Origin: Acidobacteriota bacterium
Lineage (GTDB): Bacteria > Acidobacteriota > Thermoanaerobaculia > UBA5066
Reading direction: 5' to 3'
Assembly (NCBI GenBank): GCA_008363385.1
Contig: RHKY01000010.1
Location: 1 to 64,000, forward strand
DNA: 64,000 nt
In this document: piece after piece, positions 7,901 through 17,500 of the stretch
How positions within the stretch are numbered: position 1 is the first letter of the stretch
Layout of the letters: each line of letters starts with the position of its first letter
Made by a program: the position numbers and the translations under genes
The notes under the pieces: generated by a model
The model's database searches: none
What the model saw: only the letters and a program-made list of their open reading frames with translations
Told to the model about the DNA's origin: nothing

Positions 7901-9672
7901 GCGGGCACCTCCACGCTCTTGGCGAGCTTCAGGGCCTTCTCGATCTCGGCCTTCACCTCTCCCACGGTCAGGTTCTTGGCGCCCGACCTCTTGAAGAGCG
8001 ACAGCCGCTCCTCGGGGAGCTCGAGGAAGGTCCGGAGGTACTTGTAGAACTGCGCGGCGTAGGAGATCTCGAGGAGGACGAGGCGGTCCACCTTCGAGAC
8101 GAAGTCGAGGAACGGGTGCTTCGGGAACGGGTAGATCAGCTGCGGGACGAACGCGGCGACCTTCTCGCCCCGGGCGTTGGCCTCGGCCACGGCCTCCCGC
8201 ACCGGCCCGGCCGACGAGCCCCAGCAGACGATCCCGACGTCGGCCTTCTCGGGGCCGAACCTCAGGTACCGCTGGTACTTGTCGCGGATCGGGCGGAGCT
8301 TCCTGTACCGCTTGGCGTTCATCTTCTCGTGGGTCAGGAACATCGCCGACGGGCTGCCGGCCTCCGTGTGCTCCAGGCCGTTCGTCTGGTACATGAGGCC
8401 CGGCATCCCCGGGGCGCTCATCGGCGCGACACCGCTCTCGGTGTCGAGGTACCGGACGTACTTCCCCTGCGCCTCGGCGGGCGGGACGGCCCGGTCCACG
8501 ACCTCGTGGACGAGCGTCTCGGCGTCGAGCGTGCAGCGGGCCTGCCCGATCCCCTGGTCGGAGAGGACGACGACCGGGAGCTGGAACTCCTCGGAGATGT
8601 TGAAGGCGTCGACCATGGCGTGGAAGCAGTCCTCCACGTCGACAGCCGCCAGGACGGCCCGCGGCTGGTCGCCGTGCCCGCCGAAGACGGCCTGCCAGAG
8701 GTCGGACTGCTCGCTCTTGGTCGGCAGGCCCGTCGAGGGCCCGCCCCGCTGGACGTCGATGACGACCGCCGGGATCTCGGCCATCGCCGAGAGGCCCAGC
8801 ATCTCGGTCATCAGCGAGAGCCCGGGGCCGGAAGTGGACGTCATCGCCTTGACACCCGCGAACGACGCGCCGACGACGGCGCCGAGGGCCGCGAGCTCGT
8901 CCTCGGTCTGGACGACCGAGCCGCCCACCTTCGGGAGCCACTCGGACATGAAGTGGAGGACCTCGGAGGACGGCGTGATCGGGTAGCCCCCGAAGAACCG
9001 GCACCCGGCGTGGAGGGCGCCGACCGCGGCGGCCTCGTTCCCCGACATCAGGAGCTTCTTCGGCTTGACCTGGTACTCGAGCCTCCGCTCGGCGACCTGG
9101 CTCTCGATCCCGACGGCGTAGGCCGTGCCGGCGTCGAGGCCCTTCAGGTTCGCCTCCAGGACGGCGGCCTTCTTCTTGGAGAACCGCCGCTCCACTGCCT
9201 TGCGGATCGACTCGGCCGGCAGGCCGAACAGCTCGGCGAAGAGGCCGAGGGAGACGATGTTCTTGGCGGCCTTCGTCCCGGTGCTCTCCGTGGCGAGCTT
9301 CGCGAACGGCACGCCGATCCAGCGGTGCCCCTCGCCCAGGCCCAGGTCGGCCGGGGCGGGCGCGCCCGCGTCCCCTTCCTCGAAGAGGACGGCCGCGTTC
9401 GACCGGAGGACGATCTCGCCCTTGAACCGGCCGAAGTCGCCCCAGTTGAAGACCGCGAGGACGTCGACGGCCTCGCCCTGGGCGTGGATCGGCTCCGAGC
9501 TGATCCGGACGACGCAGGACGTCTCGCCGCCCCGGATCTGGGGCCCGTACGCCTCGGTCTTGATGACGTTCAGGCCGTCCCGCGCGGCGGCCTGGGCGAG
9601 CATCTCGCCCATGGTGACGACCCCGTCACCCCCCGAGCCGACCATCGCGATCGTGAGGTCTTTGGTGGGCAT
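7897..9672 (-). CDS. korA: 2-oxoacid:ferredoxin oxidoreductase, fused gamma-alpha subunit (KorA-like)
   Basis: A 591-residue fused subunit. Residues 1 to about 185 are the gamma domain (MVGSGGDGVVTMGEMLA, TEAYGPQIRGGETSC). From about 210 comes the alpha pyrimidine-binding domain with GGYPITPSSE, TSTSGPGLSLMTEMLG and QRGGPSTGLPTKSEQSDL. The last ~130 residues are the C-terminal domain II/III. The gamma-alpha fusion with RGGPSTGLPTK is typical of KorA-type enzymes of the citric acid cycle or its reductive version. No ferredoxin domain is fused, so a separate ferredoxin must be the electron carrier. It forms a two-gene operon with korB through a GTGA overlap. A TetR gene starts divergently about 200 bases away and may regulate it. 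Confidence 0.93.
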   Translation of the reverse strand: MPTKDLTIAMVGSGGDGVVTMGEMLAQAAARDGLNVIKTEAYGPQIRGGETSCVVRISSEPIHAQGEAVDVLAVFNWGDFGRFKGEIVLRSNAAVLFEEGDAGAPAPADLGLGEGHRWIGVPFAKLATESTGTKAAKNIVSLGLFAELFGLPAESIRKAVERRFSKKKAAVLEANLKGLDAGTAYAVGIESQVAERRLEYQVKPKKLLMSGNEAAAVGALHAGCRFFGGYPITPSSEVLHFMSEWLPKVGGSVVQTEDELAALGAVVGASFAGVKAMTSTSGPGLSLMTEMLGLSAMAEIPAVVIDVQRGGPSTGLPTKSEQSDLWQAVFGGHGDQPRAVLAAVDVEDCFHAMVDAFNISEEFQLPVVVLSDQGIGQARCTLDAETLVHEVVDRAVPPAEAQGKYVRYLDTESGVAPMSAPGMPGLMYQTNGLEHTEAGSPSAMFLTHEKMNAKRYRKLRPIRDKYQRYLRFGPEKADVGIVCWGSSAGPVREAVAEANARGEKVAAFVPQLIYPFPKHPFLDFVSKVDRLVLLEISYAAQFYKYLRTFLELPEERLSLFKRSGAKNLTVGEVKAEIEKALKLAKSVEVPA

Positions 9673-9741
9673 CTCGATCTCCTCCCCCGCGGCTCGCCGC
9701 AGGGACGCGGGGAGTCTAGGCCCTTGCCCCCCCGGGCGTTA

Positions 9742-9757
9742 TGAGCCAAACAGCTCA
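9742..9757. promoter_or_regulatory. candidate operator in the korA/TetR divergent region
   Basis: TGAGC-N6-GCTCA is a perfect inverted repeat with 5-base arms in the 203-base region between the divergent korA and TetR genes. This region is notably less GC-rich than its surroundings (for example 9820-9841). TetR proteins usually bind such palindromes beside their own gene, so this is a plausible autoregulatory site. The arms are short and chance occurrence is possible. Confidence 0.33.
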
Positions 9758-9875
9758 ATCTCGGTAAAACGCGCGGTCCCGGCCCCCGGGTGGGTCCGCG
9801 TGGGCATCGATCGATTGTCGTGACTGAATCATTTGAATCTTGCGGGGCACGAACGGTCGTGCCATTTTCTTCAGC

Positions 9876-10598
9876 GTGGCCCGTGGAGAGCTGACCCGGA
9901 AGGCGATCCTCACGCGGGCGCTTTCCCTCGCGAGCGAGGTGGGGCTCGAGGGGGTGACGATCGGCCGGCTGGCCACGGACCTCGGCCTCTCCAAGAGCGG
10001 CCTCTTCGCGCACTTCCAGTCGAAGGAGGCGCTCCAGCTCCAGGTCCTGGACCTGGCCGCCACGCGCTTCATCGAGATCGTCGTCCGGCCGGGGCTCGCA
10101 GCTCCCGCCGGAGAGGAGCGGCTGGCGTCGCTCTTCGAGCACTGGCTGGAGTGGCCCCGCGAGGACGCCCTGCCGGGCGGCTGCTTCTTCGTCGCCGCGG
10201 CCTCCGAGCTGGACGACCGGCCGGGCCCGCTGAGGGACCGGCTCGCCGAGCTGCAGCGGCGCTGGCTGGCGGTCCTCTCCGAGACGGCCCGGGGGGCCGT
10301 CGCCGAGGGCCAGTTCCGGGAAGACCTCGACTGCGAGCAGCTGGCCCACGACGTCTACGGCGCGATGCTGGCCTACCACCACGCCTCGCGCCTCCTCAGG
10401 GACCCGCGTTCCAAGGCGCGCGCCCGGGCGGCCTTCACGGCCCTCCTGAAAGCCGCGCGGCGGGAGGGCTTCCATCACCCCGGCGGACCCGAGGCGGACC
10501 CGCTCCGCTCGGTTCCCGCCGGATCCGCCGCCGCACGGGGGGACCGGAGCCCCCGGACGGCCGAAGACGCCTCTCCGGCGAGGGACTGCCTGCCATGA
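9876..10598 (+). CDS. TetR/AcrR-family transcriptional regulator
   Basis: Read from a GTG at 9876 this is a 240-residue protein. The N-terminal DNA-binding domain is classic: LTRKAILTRALSLASEVGLEGVTIGRLATDLGLSKSGLFAHFQSKEAL, with the helix-turn-helix at about residues 25-50. The C-terminal ligand/dimer domain contains WPREDALPGGCFFVAAASELDDRPGPLRD, as in TetR proteins of the YdfH/AcrR-like type. The frame could begin at a TTG at 9840, but that would add a short unlike segment. The stop overlaps the next gene (ATGA). It is divergent from korAB and so may control it. Many TetR regulators of this type sense acyl-CoA or small lipophilic compounds; the ligand here is unknown. Confidence 0.88.
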   Translation: MARGELTRKAILTRALSLASEVGLEGVTIGRLATDLGLSKSGLFAHFQSKEALQLQVLDLAATRFIEIVVRPGLAAPAGEERLASLFEHWLEWPREDALPGGCFFVAAASELDDRPGPLRDRLAELQRRWLAVLSETARGAVAEGQFREDLDCEQLAHDVYGAMLAYHHASRLLRDPRSKARARAAFTALLKAARREGFHHPGGPEADPLRSVPAGSAAARGDRSPRTAEDASPARDCLP

Positions 10599-10876
10599 CG
10601 ACGATGATCGAGACCCTGCCCGAGACCGCCGCCGCGAAGTCGACGGCCCCCCGCCCGTGCGTGACCCCCGGCTGCCTGCACACGGTCACCGAGCCGTGGG
10701 AGGAGTCGGGCCTCCTCTGCTACGAGTGCACCATCGAGGGCGAGCTCTACGACCGCGAGGCGCGGTGGGACCACGTCTGCCCGATCCCGGGGACGCACTG
10801 CCTGCCGTGCGAGGAGCGCTCCGCCCGGAAAGGGGAGCACCTGACCCGGAAGGCCGGCGAGCGCAAGGCGCGCTGA
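10595..10876 (+). CDS. small cysteine-rich putative zinc-binding protein
   Basis: A 93-residue protein whose ATG overlaps the stop of the TetR gene, so it is translated from the same message. It has seven cysteines in three groups: C22-x4-C27 (PCVTPGC), C42-x2-C45 (LCYEC) and C62-x6-C69-x2-C72 (HVCPIPGTHCLPC). This spacing suggests two zinc sites or a treble-clef-like fold. The C-terminus is Lys/Arg-rich (SARKGEHLTRKAGERKAR), which could contact nucleic acid. No named family recognised. Coupling to TetR makes a co-regulator or protein-binding adaptor plausible, but that is a guess. Confidence 0.7.
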   Translation: MTTMIETLPETAAAKSTAPRPCVTPGCLHTVTEPWEESGLLCYECTIEGELYDREARWDHVCPIPGTHCLPCEERSARKGEHLTRKAGERKAR

Positions 10877-10915
10877 GCCGCGGGGGGCCCCGGCGCCCCG
10901 GAGGAGGAGCGAGGC

Positions 10916-11545
10916 CTACGCGCCGGCGGCCTCCGTCCCACGGGGCCCGAGCGCGTGGAGGGCGATGTCGTCCGCCACGGCGCGCGCGTTCATGAGGAAC
11001 GTGTGGAGGGCCGGCACCTCGACGACCGGCAGGTCGCCGAGGACGGTCTCCGAGACGGCCAGGATGCCGTCGTTCGGCTCGTCTCCGAACGGTGACAGGG
11101 GGCCCCGCGGGCCGGCGGTCCCGGCGTAGATCCGCGTCGGGACCGCCGGCACCGGCAGGGAGGACATCCGCTCCTCGCTCGCGAGCAGCCGCCCCGCCTC
11201 TCCCGTCAGGAGGCGGAAGAGCCGCTGGCGCGAGAAACGGCGCGCGGCGCGGCAGGCGACGCTGGGCGGGGCGAGGAAAAAGCAGGCGGCCGGAGGGTGA
11301 CCGTCCAGCAGGGGCAGCGCGGCGCGGATGAGGACGCAGCCGAGCGAGTGGCCGACGAGGACGTACGGGGCGTTCGCGGCGACGAAGAGCGCCCGCGCGG
11401 CGAGGCGCTCGACGGTGGAGGAGATGGACGGCAGCGTGGAGTAGCCGAAGAGGTGCGTCGTCAGGCCCCGCTGCCGCAGCCGGACGGCCAGGAGCGCCTG
11501 CGAGGCGGGCGTCCGTCCCATCCCGTGGACCAGGAGGGCCCTCAT
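10916..11545 (-). CDS. alpha/beta hydrolase (lipase-like)
   Basis: A 209-residue protein from an ATG at 11545 overlapping the pectate-lyase-like gene's stop (ATGA). It opens directly with the oxyanion strand (MRALLVHGMGRT), carries the nucleophile elbow GHSLGC, and has a C-terminal histidine in ALHTFLMN; an acidic residue in FGDEPNDGIL could complete the triad. There is no signal peptide, so it is cytoplasmic. It resembles short alpha/beta hydrolases annotated as putative lipases or palmitoyl-esterase-like proteins. Substrate unknown. Being coupled to a secreted polysaccharide lyase, it might deesterify breakdown products, but this is only a contextual suggestion. Confidence 0.8.
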   Translation of the reverse strand: MRALLVHGMGRTPASQALLAVRLRQRGLTTHLFGYSTLPSISSTVERLAARALFVAANAPYVLVGHSLGCVLIRAALPLLDGHPPAACFFLAPPSVACRAARRFSRQRLFRLLTGEAGRLLASEERMSSLPVPAVPTRIYAGTAGPRGPLSPFGDEPNDGILAVSETVLGDLPVVEVPALHTFLMNARAVADDIALHALGPRGTEAAGA

Positions 11546-14463
11546 CGCTCCGTCCGGCTCTCCGGCGGAGCGTCGGGGGGGAAGGACGGGCCGGCGGGGC
11601 CGCCGGACACGAGCCGGTCCGAGAGCCAGGAGAGGTAGACCTCGAGGTCGGTGTAGCCCGCGACCCCGAGGAACGGGAGCGAGAGAGACGTCCCGTTCGG
11701 GTCCGCGAGGAGCGGGTCGAGGCCGTGCGCGGTCTCCCAGTCGTCCGGCATACCGTCGCCGTCCGTGTCCGCCGGCGGGGCGGGCGGCGCGCCCGCGGGG
11801 AAGGCGGTCAGGAGGGCGTCGCCGTACGGGTTGGCGTCCCGCGGCGCCGGGTCGAGGACGCCGGTCGAAAGCGGCGCGAGGAGGCGGGTGTCCATCGGGT
11901 CGCGCGGGAAGGCCCCGACGTTCCGCCGCATCCAGTCGACGAGCGAGGCGCTCGGCGTGATCGTGACGGGGGGGAACGGGTGCCGCTCGGACCGCGCGAA
12001 CGGGGGCGGCGACGCCGGGTCCGGGTAGGGCAGGAGCGAGGGGTCGGCGACCGTCGCCGGGTAGTCGTTGCAGCAGTAAAGGAGCTGGTAGTCGGCCCGG
12101 CTGGAGTAGAGGTTCGTCCGGTTGTCGGAGAAGTACGTCGTGGTCAGGTTCGGCGTGTTCAGCGCGAGGCCCATCAGGCCGTACGGGTGGTCGGGCCTCA
12201 GGAACGCGAAGTTCCCGACCCAGTTCAGCTCGTAGAAGACCGGCGAGCCCTCCGTGGAGCCCGAGACCGTCGTGGCGTTGACGTCCACGTAGAAGCCCGG
12301 GTCCCAGAGGAGGTTGTTCGTCAGCTCGATGCGCGTCGTGGAGCCGGCCGCCGCGGGGCTCTCGCGCGACAGCTCGGGCATCCGGCCGAGGATCCGGTTC
12401 CAGCAGGAGTGGTGGACGGAGACCCGGTCCAGCCCGAAGCCGGCCGCGGGGTTCGAGTAGTTCATCAGCATCCCGCCCAGGTTCGCGTGGTCGCCGACCG
12501 TCTCGGCGAGGAGCGTCGCCTGGATCGTGACGTCGTTGCTGAGCGAGACCTCGACGGCCTCGTCCTCGGCGTTCCCGATCGAGCAGTGGTCGACGACGGC
12601 GCGGCGCGTGTGGCGGACCCTCAGGCCGTCGTCGTACCCGCCGCCGGCGGGACGCATCCTCAGGTGCCGGACGACCCAGTTCTCCGCGTGGAGCGTGGCC
12701 GGGTCGAGGATGCACGAGGGGTCCTGGTCGCAGAACGGCTCCTCGGTCGTGTGGAGCTGCCTCACCGTGATGCCGCCGGGCGAGGTCTGTCCCGCGATCG
12801 TGACGTCGCCGCGCGTCAGGTGGACCGCCGCGTCGACGACGCCGCTGACGCGGAAGACGACGGTGCGCGGCCCCTCCTGATCCAGCGCGTCCTGCAGCGA
12901 CCCGGGACCCCCCGCGTTCAGGTTCGTCACGGCGACGACGCGTCCGCCGCGTCCGCCGGTGGCGACGGCGCCGAAGCCCTCCGCCCCCGGGAAGGACGGG
13001 AGGAAGCCGGGCGCCGACGACGAGATCGAGACCGGCGACTGGACGACGGCGTCGCCCGTCCCGTTGTCGATTCGCGACAGGTAGGCGTCGAGGGAGCCCG
13101 AGGAGACGGCCACCTCGACGCGGCCGCCGGCGGGGACCGGCGCGCCGCCGAACCAGCCCGACAGGCTCTCCTGGTGCCATTCGTTCGCGAGGAGGACGAG
13201 GGGGGCGCTCGCGCTCTCCGAGCCCGATGCGTCGAAGAGGTGGAGGGTGCCGGCGGCCCCGTTGGGCCCGCCCAGGAACGCCAGGTTGCTCCGGAAGCCG
13301 GTCGCCCCGGTCACGTGGTCGACGCCGGCAAACGCGGCCGTCGAAGGGGCCGCGAGGAGGCCCGAGGGCCAGGGGATCGCCCGCTGCTGCGCCGAGAAGG
13401 TCCCCGGCCGCTCTCCCGCCGGGTCGGTGTTCGAGGTCCTCGCCGCGACGAGGAGCGGCCCGGCCGCGCTCAGGCGGAGCGCGCCCGCGACGCCGTCGGG
13501 CAGGCCGAGCCCCGACTCCCCGAGGACGTCCGGCACCTCGACGACGGAGTCCGCGGGGACGATGACCGAGAGCGGTGCGGGGGCGCTCGGGAGACCGAGG
13601 CCCGACAGGACGACGGCGAGCGGGGTGGCTCCGGGGTTGTAGAGCCGCAGGTCCGTCGACCAGTGCGTGTCGTTCTGCCCTGCCGTCCGGGCCACGCCGT
13701 CGAGGAGCAGCTCGGACGGACCGGGACGGACGCGTTCGAACGGGGTCGCGATGGCGTCCGAGGTCACGTTGTCGTTGACGACCGTGTACCCGGTCGCCCG
13801 TCCGGCCGTCACCCGCACCTCGGCCCTCCCGATCGGGAGCGGCCCGGCGATCGTCCCGGCGCTCTCCTGCCAGGTGAGCGGCCCGCCGGAGACGACGCGC
13901 GAGCCCGCGAGGCGCCCGGAGGAGTCGAGGACGCGCACCTCGACGGACGAGCCCGGGTCCACGAGGGTGACCGAGACGTTCGTCCGGAAGCCCGCGTCCG
14001 GGCCAGCCGAGTGCGTCAGCCAGACCGCGTGGCCGGTCTCCCCGGCGCCGAGGAGCGAGGGCTCCGCGACCGCCGGGACCGAGACGCCGTACGTGCCGCG
14101 CGGGTCGGCGACGTTCCGCGTCGTGAGGGAGGCGAGGACGGGCACGGGCGAGGAGACGGCGAGGGTCCCGAATCCGGACTCGACCCCGAACAGGTCGCGC
14201 AGGGCCTCCGGGAAGCGGGCCGTCCGGCCGGCGGGCAGCAGGAGGACGGCAGGCGCCGCGGACGGGGTCGCGCCCCCCGGGATCAGCGTCACCGTCACGT
14301 CCGCGGCGGTCGTGCCGGGGTTCGAGAGGACCACCTCCGAGCGGAAGCGTGCCCCGGAGCCGCCGTCCACCTGCGCGGCGCCGGGGAGGAACACCCGGGC
14401 CGCGAGCGCCCTCGGCGCCGCGAGAGCGAGCAGGAGAAGCGGAATGGCCGGGATCGGTCTCAT
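11542..14463 (-). CDS. secreted pectate-lyase-like protein with thrombospondin type-3-like tail
   Basis: A 973-residue protein with a signal peptide (MRPIPAIPLLLLALAAPRALAA). Roughly residues 25-470 are repeated beta-sandwich stretches with phrases such as FRSEVVLSNPGTTAADVTVTL and NVSVTLVDPGSS, likely Ig-like or adhesin modules. At about 488 begins the hallmark of pectate lyases (FPGAEGFGAVATGGRGG), followed by a right-handed beta-helix pattern (VTNLNAGGPGSLQDAL, VVFRVSGVVD, VTIAGQTSPGGI, LRVRHTRRAVVDHCSIGNAEDEAVEV). Near the C-terminus DTDGDGMPDDWETAHGLDP is a calcium-binding thrombospondin type-3-like repeat. It probably binds and cleaves uronate polysaccharides outside the cell. Exact substrate and catalytic residues cannot be assigned by eye. 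Confidence 0.85.
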   Translation of the reverse strand: MRPIPAIPLLLLALAAPRALAARVFLPGAAQVDGGSGARFRSEVVLSNPGTTAADVTVTLIPGGATPSAAPAVLLLPAGRTARFPEALRDLFGVESGFGTLAVSSPVPVLASLTTRNVADPRGTYGVSVPAVAEPSLLGAGETGHAVWLTHSAGPDAGFRTNVSVTLVDPGSSVEVRVLDSSGRLAGSRVVSGGPLTWQESAGTIAGPLPIGRAEVRVTAGRATGYTVVNDNVTSDAIATPFERVRPGPSELLLDGVARTAGQNDTHWSTDLRLYNPGATPLAVVLSGLGLPSAPAPLSVIVPADSVVEVPDVLGESGLGLPDGVAGALRLSAAGPLLVAARTSNTDPAGERPGTFSAQQRAIPWPSGLLAAPSTAAFAGVDHVTGATGFRSNLAFLGGPNGAAGTLHLFDASGSESASAPLVLLANEWHQESLSGWFGGAPVPAGGRVEVAVSSGSLDAYLSRIDNGTGDAVVQSPVSISSSAPGFLPSFPGAEGFGAVATGGRGGRVVAVTNLNAGGPGSLQDALDQEGPRTVVFRVSGVVDAAVHLTRGDVTIAGQTSPGGITVRQLHTTEEPFCDQDPSCILDPATLHAENWVVRHLRMRPAGGGYDDGLRVRHTRRAVVDHCSIGNAEDEAVEVSLSNDVTIQATLLAETVGDHANLGGMLMNYSNPAAGFGLDRVSVHHSCWNRILGRMPELSRESPAAAGSTTRIELTNNLLWDPGFYVDVNATTVSGSTEGSPVFYELNWVGNFAFLRPDHPYGLMGLALNTPNLTTTYFSDNRTNLYSSRADYQLLYCCNDYPATVADPSLLPYPDPASPPPFARSERHPFPPVTITPSASLVDWMRRNVGAFPRDPMDTRLLAPLSTGVLDPAPRDANPYGDALLTAFPAGAPPAPPADTDGDGMPDDWETAHGLDPLLADPNGTSLSLPFLGVAGYTDLEVYLSWLSDRLVSGGPAGPSFPPDAPPESRTER

Positions 14464-14592
14464 CGGCAGCCTCGCGGCGGACGCCTCGGGCCTTGGGCCC
14501 GCGGGTCGGCGTCTCGGGATCGGGCGTTTACGCGCGTTATACGCCCGGCGGCGTCGGTGCGCCCGGAGGGAGCCGCCCAGGACGGGTCCCGG

Positions 14593-17500
14593 TCACGGCG
14601 AGGAGACCACGGCGCGGATCAGGATGTTGGCGTCCTTCGTCGTGCCCCCGCCCGTCAGGACGAGGGGACCCTGGTACGTGGCGCCGCCGTCCGTCGAGTA
14701 GAAGCCGCGCCGCTTCGGCGTGCCGTTCGTGTCCGCGGCGAAGCCGACGCCTCCCGCCGGCGTCGGCGCGCGGAACCCGACGTAGAGGTCCCCCGAGGCG
14801 AGCGGCACCGCCCCCGAGACGGTCAGGTCGACCCAGCTACCCCCGCCGGTGATGGCCGGCAAGGTGACCGTCTGGTCGAGGAAGTAGGAGGCCGGCCGGG
14901 GCGGCGTCCCGGAGCCCGAGGCGTCGGCGAAGCCGAGGACCCGGATCGTCGCGCCGGACGGGTTCGGGAGGCCGGTGAACTGGGCGATGTAGACGCGGAT
15001 CGTCTTCAGCGTGGCCGGGTACCGGCTCGGGGTGAGCCGGTTGACGATGACGAGTCCGTCCTGGACGACGCCGCTCTCGGGGCTGCCGTCGTCGGTCGTC
15101 AGCTCCTCGGTCGCCGGGGCCGTCCCTTGCCCGGTGAGGGAGACGTCGACGCGCGGCTTGGCCGGGTCGTTCGAGGAGACCGACAGCGTGCCGGGGAAGG
15201 ACGAGGCCGAGGACGGCGCGAACCGGACGGTGACCTGCTTCGAAGCGCCCGGGGCCAGCGTGAAGGGCGTCGAGATCCCCGGCGTGGAGAACTGTGCCGC
15301 CGAGGAGGAGACGGCCGACACGGTGAGCGCCGCGGTCCCCGTGCTCGTCAACGTCAGCGTGAGGTCCTTCGTGCTCCCGACGGCGACCGAGCCGAACGCC
15401 AGCGACGCCGGCGAGACCTGGATCGCGGGCGCCGTCGCGACCGGGGGGAGCGTCATCGGGACGAAGGCCCCGTCGTCGCTCCTCTGGTTCGGCGCCGCCC
15501 CGTCGTTGACGACGGCGTAGACGAGGAACGGGTTCTTCCCCGAGGTCCGGGTCAGGCGGAGCCGTGCGTTCTTCACGCCGGGCGCGAACAGGGACAGGAC
15601 GCTGCCGACCTGCTTCCACCGCCGCGCGGCGACCGTCTCGCCCTCCTGCGTCTTCGCGAGCGTCCCGGTGTCGCCGTCGAAGACCTCCACCTTCAGGACG
15701 ACGGCCGACTCGTCCGTCTCCCCGGTGTTCACGTAGGCCAGGTTCGTCCGGTTCTCGGAGTCCTGCCTCACGCCGTTGACCCAGACGCTCCCGGTCGCCG
15801 CCTGCCCGTCCGGGACGGAGCCGTAGTAGAGGCCGTACCGGCCCTTGACGCCCGGGGAGGACGTCCGGGCCGAGACGAGGACGTCCGCGACGTCCCCGTC
15901 CAGGACGTGGGCGAAGACGGCCCCCGCGAACGTCTTGCCGGCCGGGCCGACCCCGGCGACGCCCCTCTCCCTGAGGTATTGGACGAAGGACGGGATCACC
16001 CGCTGCTCGCGGGAGGCCAGCGTCAGCGTGACTTTGGCCTCGTTGCCGGTGGCCGTCACCGCGTCGGCGACGAAGCGAAGCTCCACGTTCCGCGCGCCGG
16101 CGGAGACGTTCGTGGCGATCAGCTCGCTCGTGTAGTCGCTCGTCTCGACGACGACCGGCAGCGTCGAGCGCTTCTTCCCCTTCCCGCTCCCGACGGGGAC
16201 CGGGGCGATGAACGAGCCGTCGGAGCTCCCCTGGTCGTTGACCACCGCGTAGGCGTACCAGGGGGCCGTCCCCGCGACGCGTTCGACGAGGGCCCAGGCG
16301 TTCGACAGCGAGAGGCCGTTCGAGACGAGGACCTTGTCGAACTGGTGGAAGCCCCCGGGCTGCAGCGTGATCACCGGCAGCTTGGCCGACGTCGGGGCGG
16401 AGGGGTCGCCCGAGGTGACGGTGGCCTGGATCTTCACCTCGCCCTCGCCCGCAGCGCCGCCGTGGACGAGAGCGAGGTTGGCGCGGTCCTGCCCGCCGTG
16501 CCGGAGGCCCGTGAGGAGGACCGGCCCCGAGAGGAGCCCGTCGCGCGAGAGGCCCGCGTACGCCAGCCCGGCCCGGCCGTCGGCCACGACGGTCGTCGTC
16601 CTCACGAGCGCGGCGCAGGATTCGACCGAGGGGACGCTCCGGAAACGGACCGAGAGAGTCCCGACGCGCGAGCCGCTCGCGGCGATCGGGAGACCCAGCT
16701 GCTTCAGCCACTCGATGGCGTTGGGGACGACCTTCTGCTCGCCCGCCCGGAGCGACTGGCGGACGGTCCCGCTGCCGCCCCCGGCGGCGGCCGTGTACGT
16801 CAGGTCGACGTCGGTCGGTGCGGCCCCGCCGTTGGCGAGCGTCAGCTCCGAGGTGAAGTACGAGCCCGCCTCGCCCGAGGCGATGACGAGGACCGGGACG
16901 ACGAGCGTCGTCCCGACCTCCTTGGCGCTGCCCGTCATCGGCACCTGCGCGTTGCCGCCGTTGGACGCGACCTGGAGCGTCCCGGGGAAGCTGCCCGAGG
17001 AGCTCGGAGAGAAACGGACCGTGACGGTCGCGGTCTGGCCCGCGCCGAGGGAGAAGCTGCCGCCCGAGACGACCGAGTAGGGAGCCGCCGTCGTGGCGGT
17101 TCCCGTGAGCGTCCCGGATCCGGCGTTCTTCACCGTGACGCTCTTGTCAGACGTGGCGCCGACCGCCAGCTCGCCGAAGGCGAGCGAGGCGGGCGTGACG
17201 AGCAGCCCGGGCCCGCCCGGCGTCTCGCCGGTCCCGGTGAGCGGGACGGTCGCCGAGCCGCCGTTGGTCGTGACGACCGCCGTGCCGCTCGCGGCCCCGG
17301 CGGCCGAAGGCTGGAACTTCAGGACCACCGCCTGCGTGGCTCCCGCGGCCACCGACAGCGTCCCGCCCGAGGCGACGGCGAACGGCGCGGACGCCGCCAC
17401 CGTCCCCGTCAGCGTGCCGGTGCCGGCGTTCTTCACCGACAGCGTCTTTTCCATCGACGACCCGACGGGGACCTTGCCGAAGTCGATCGACGCCGGGGAG

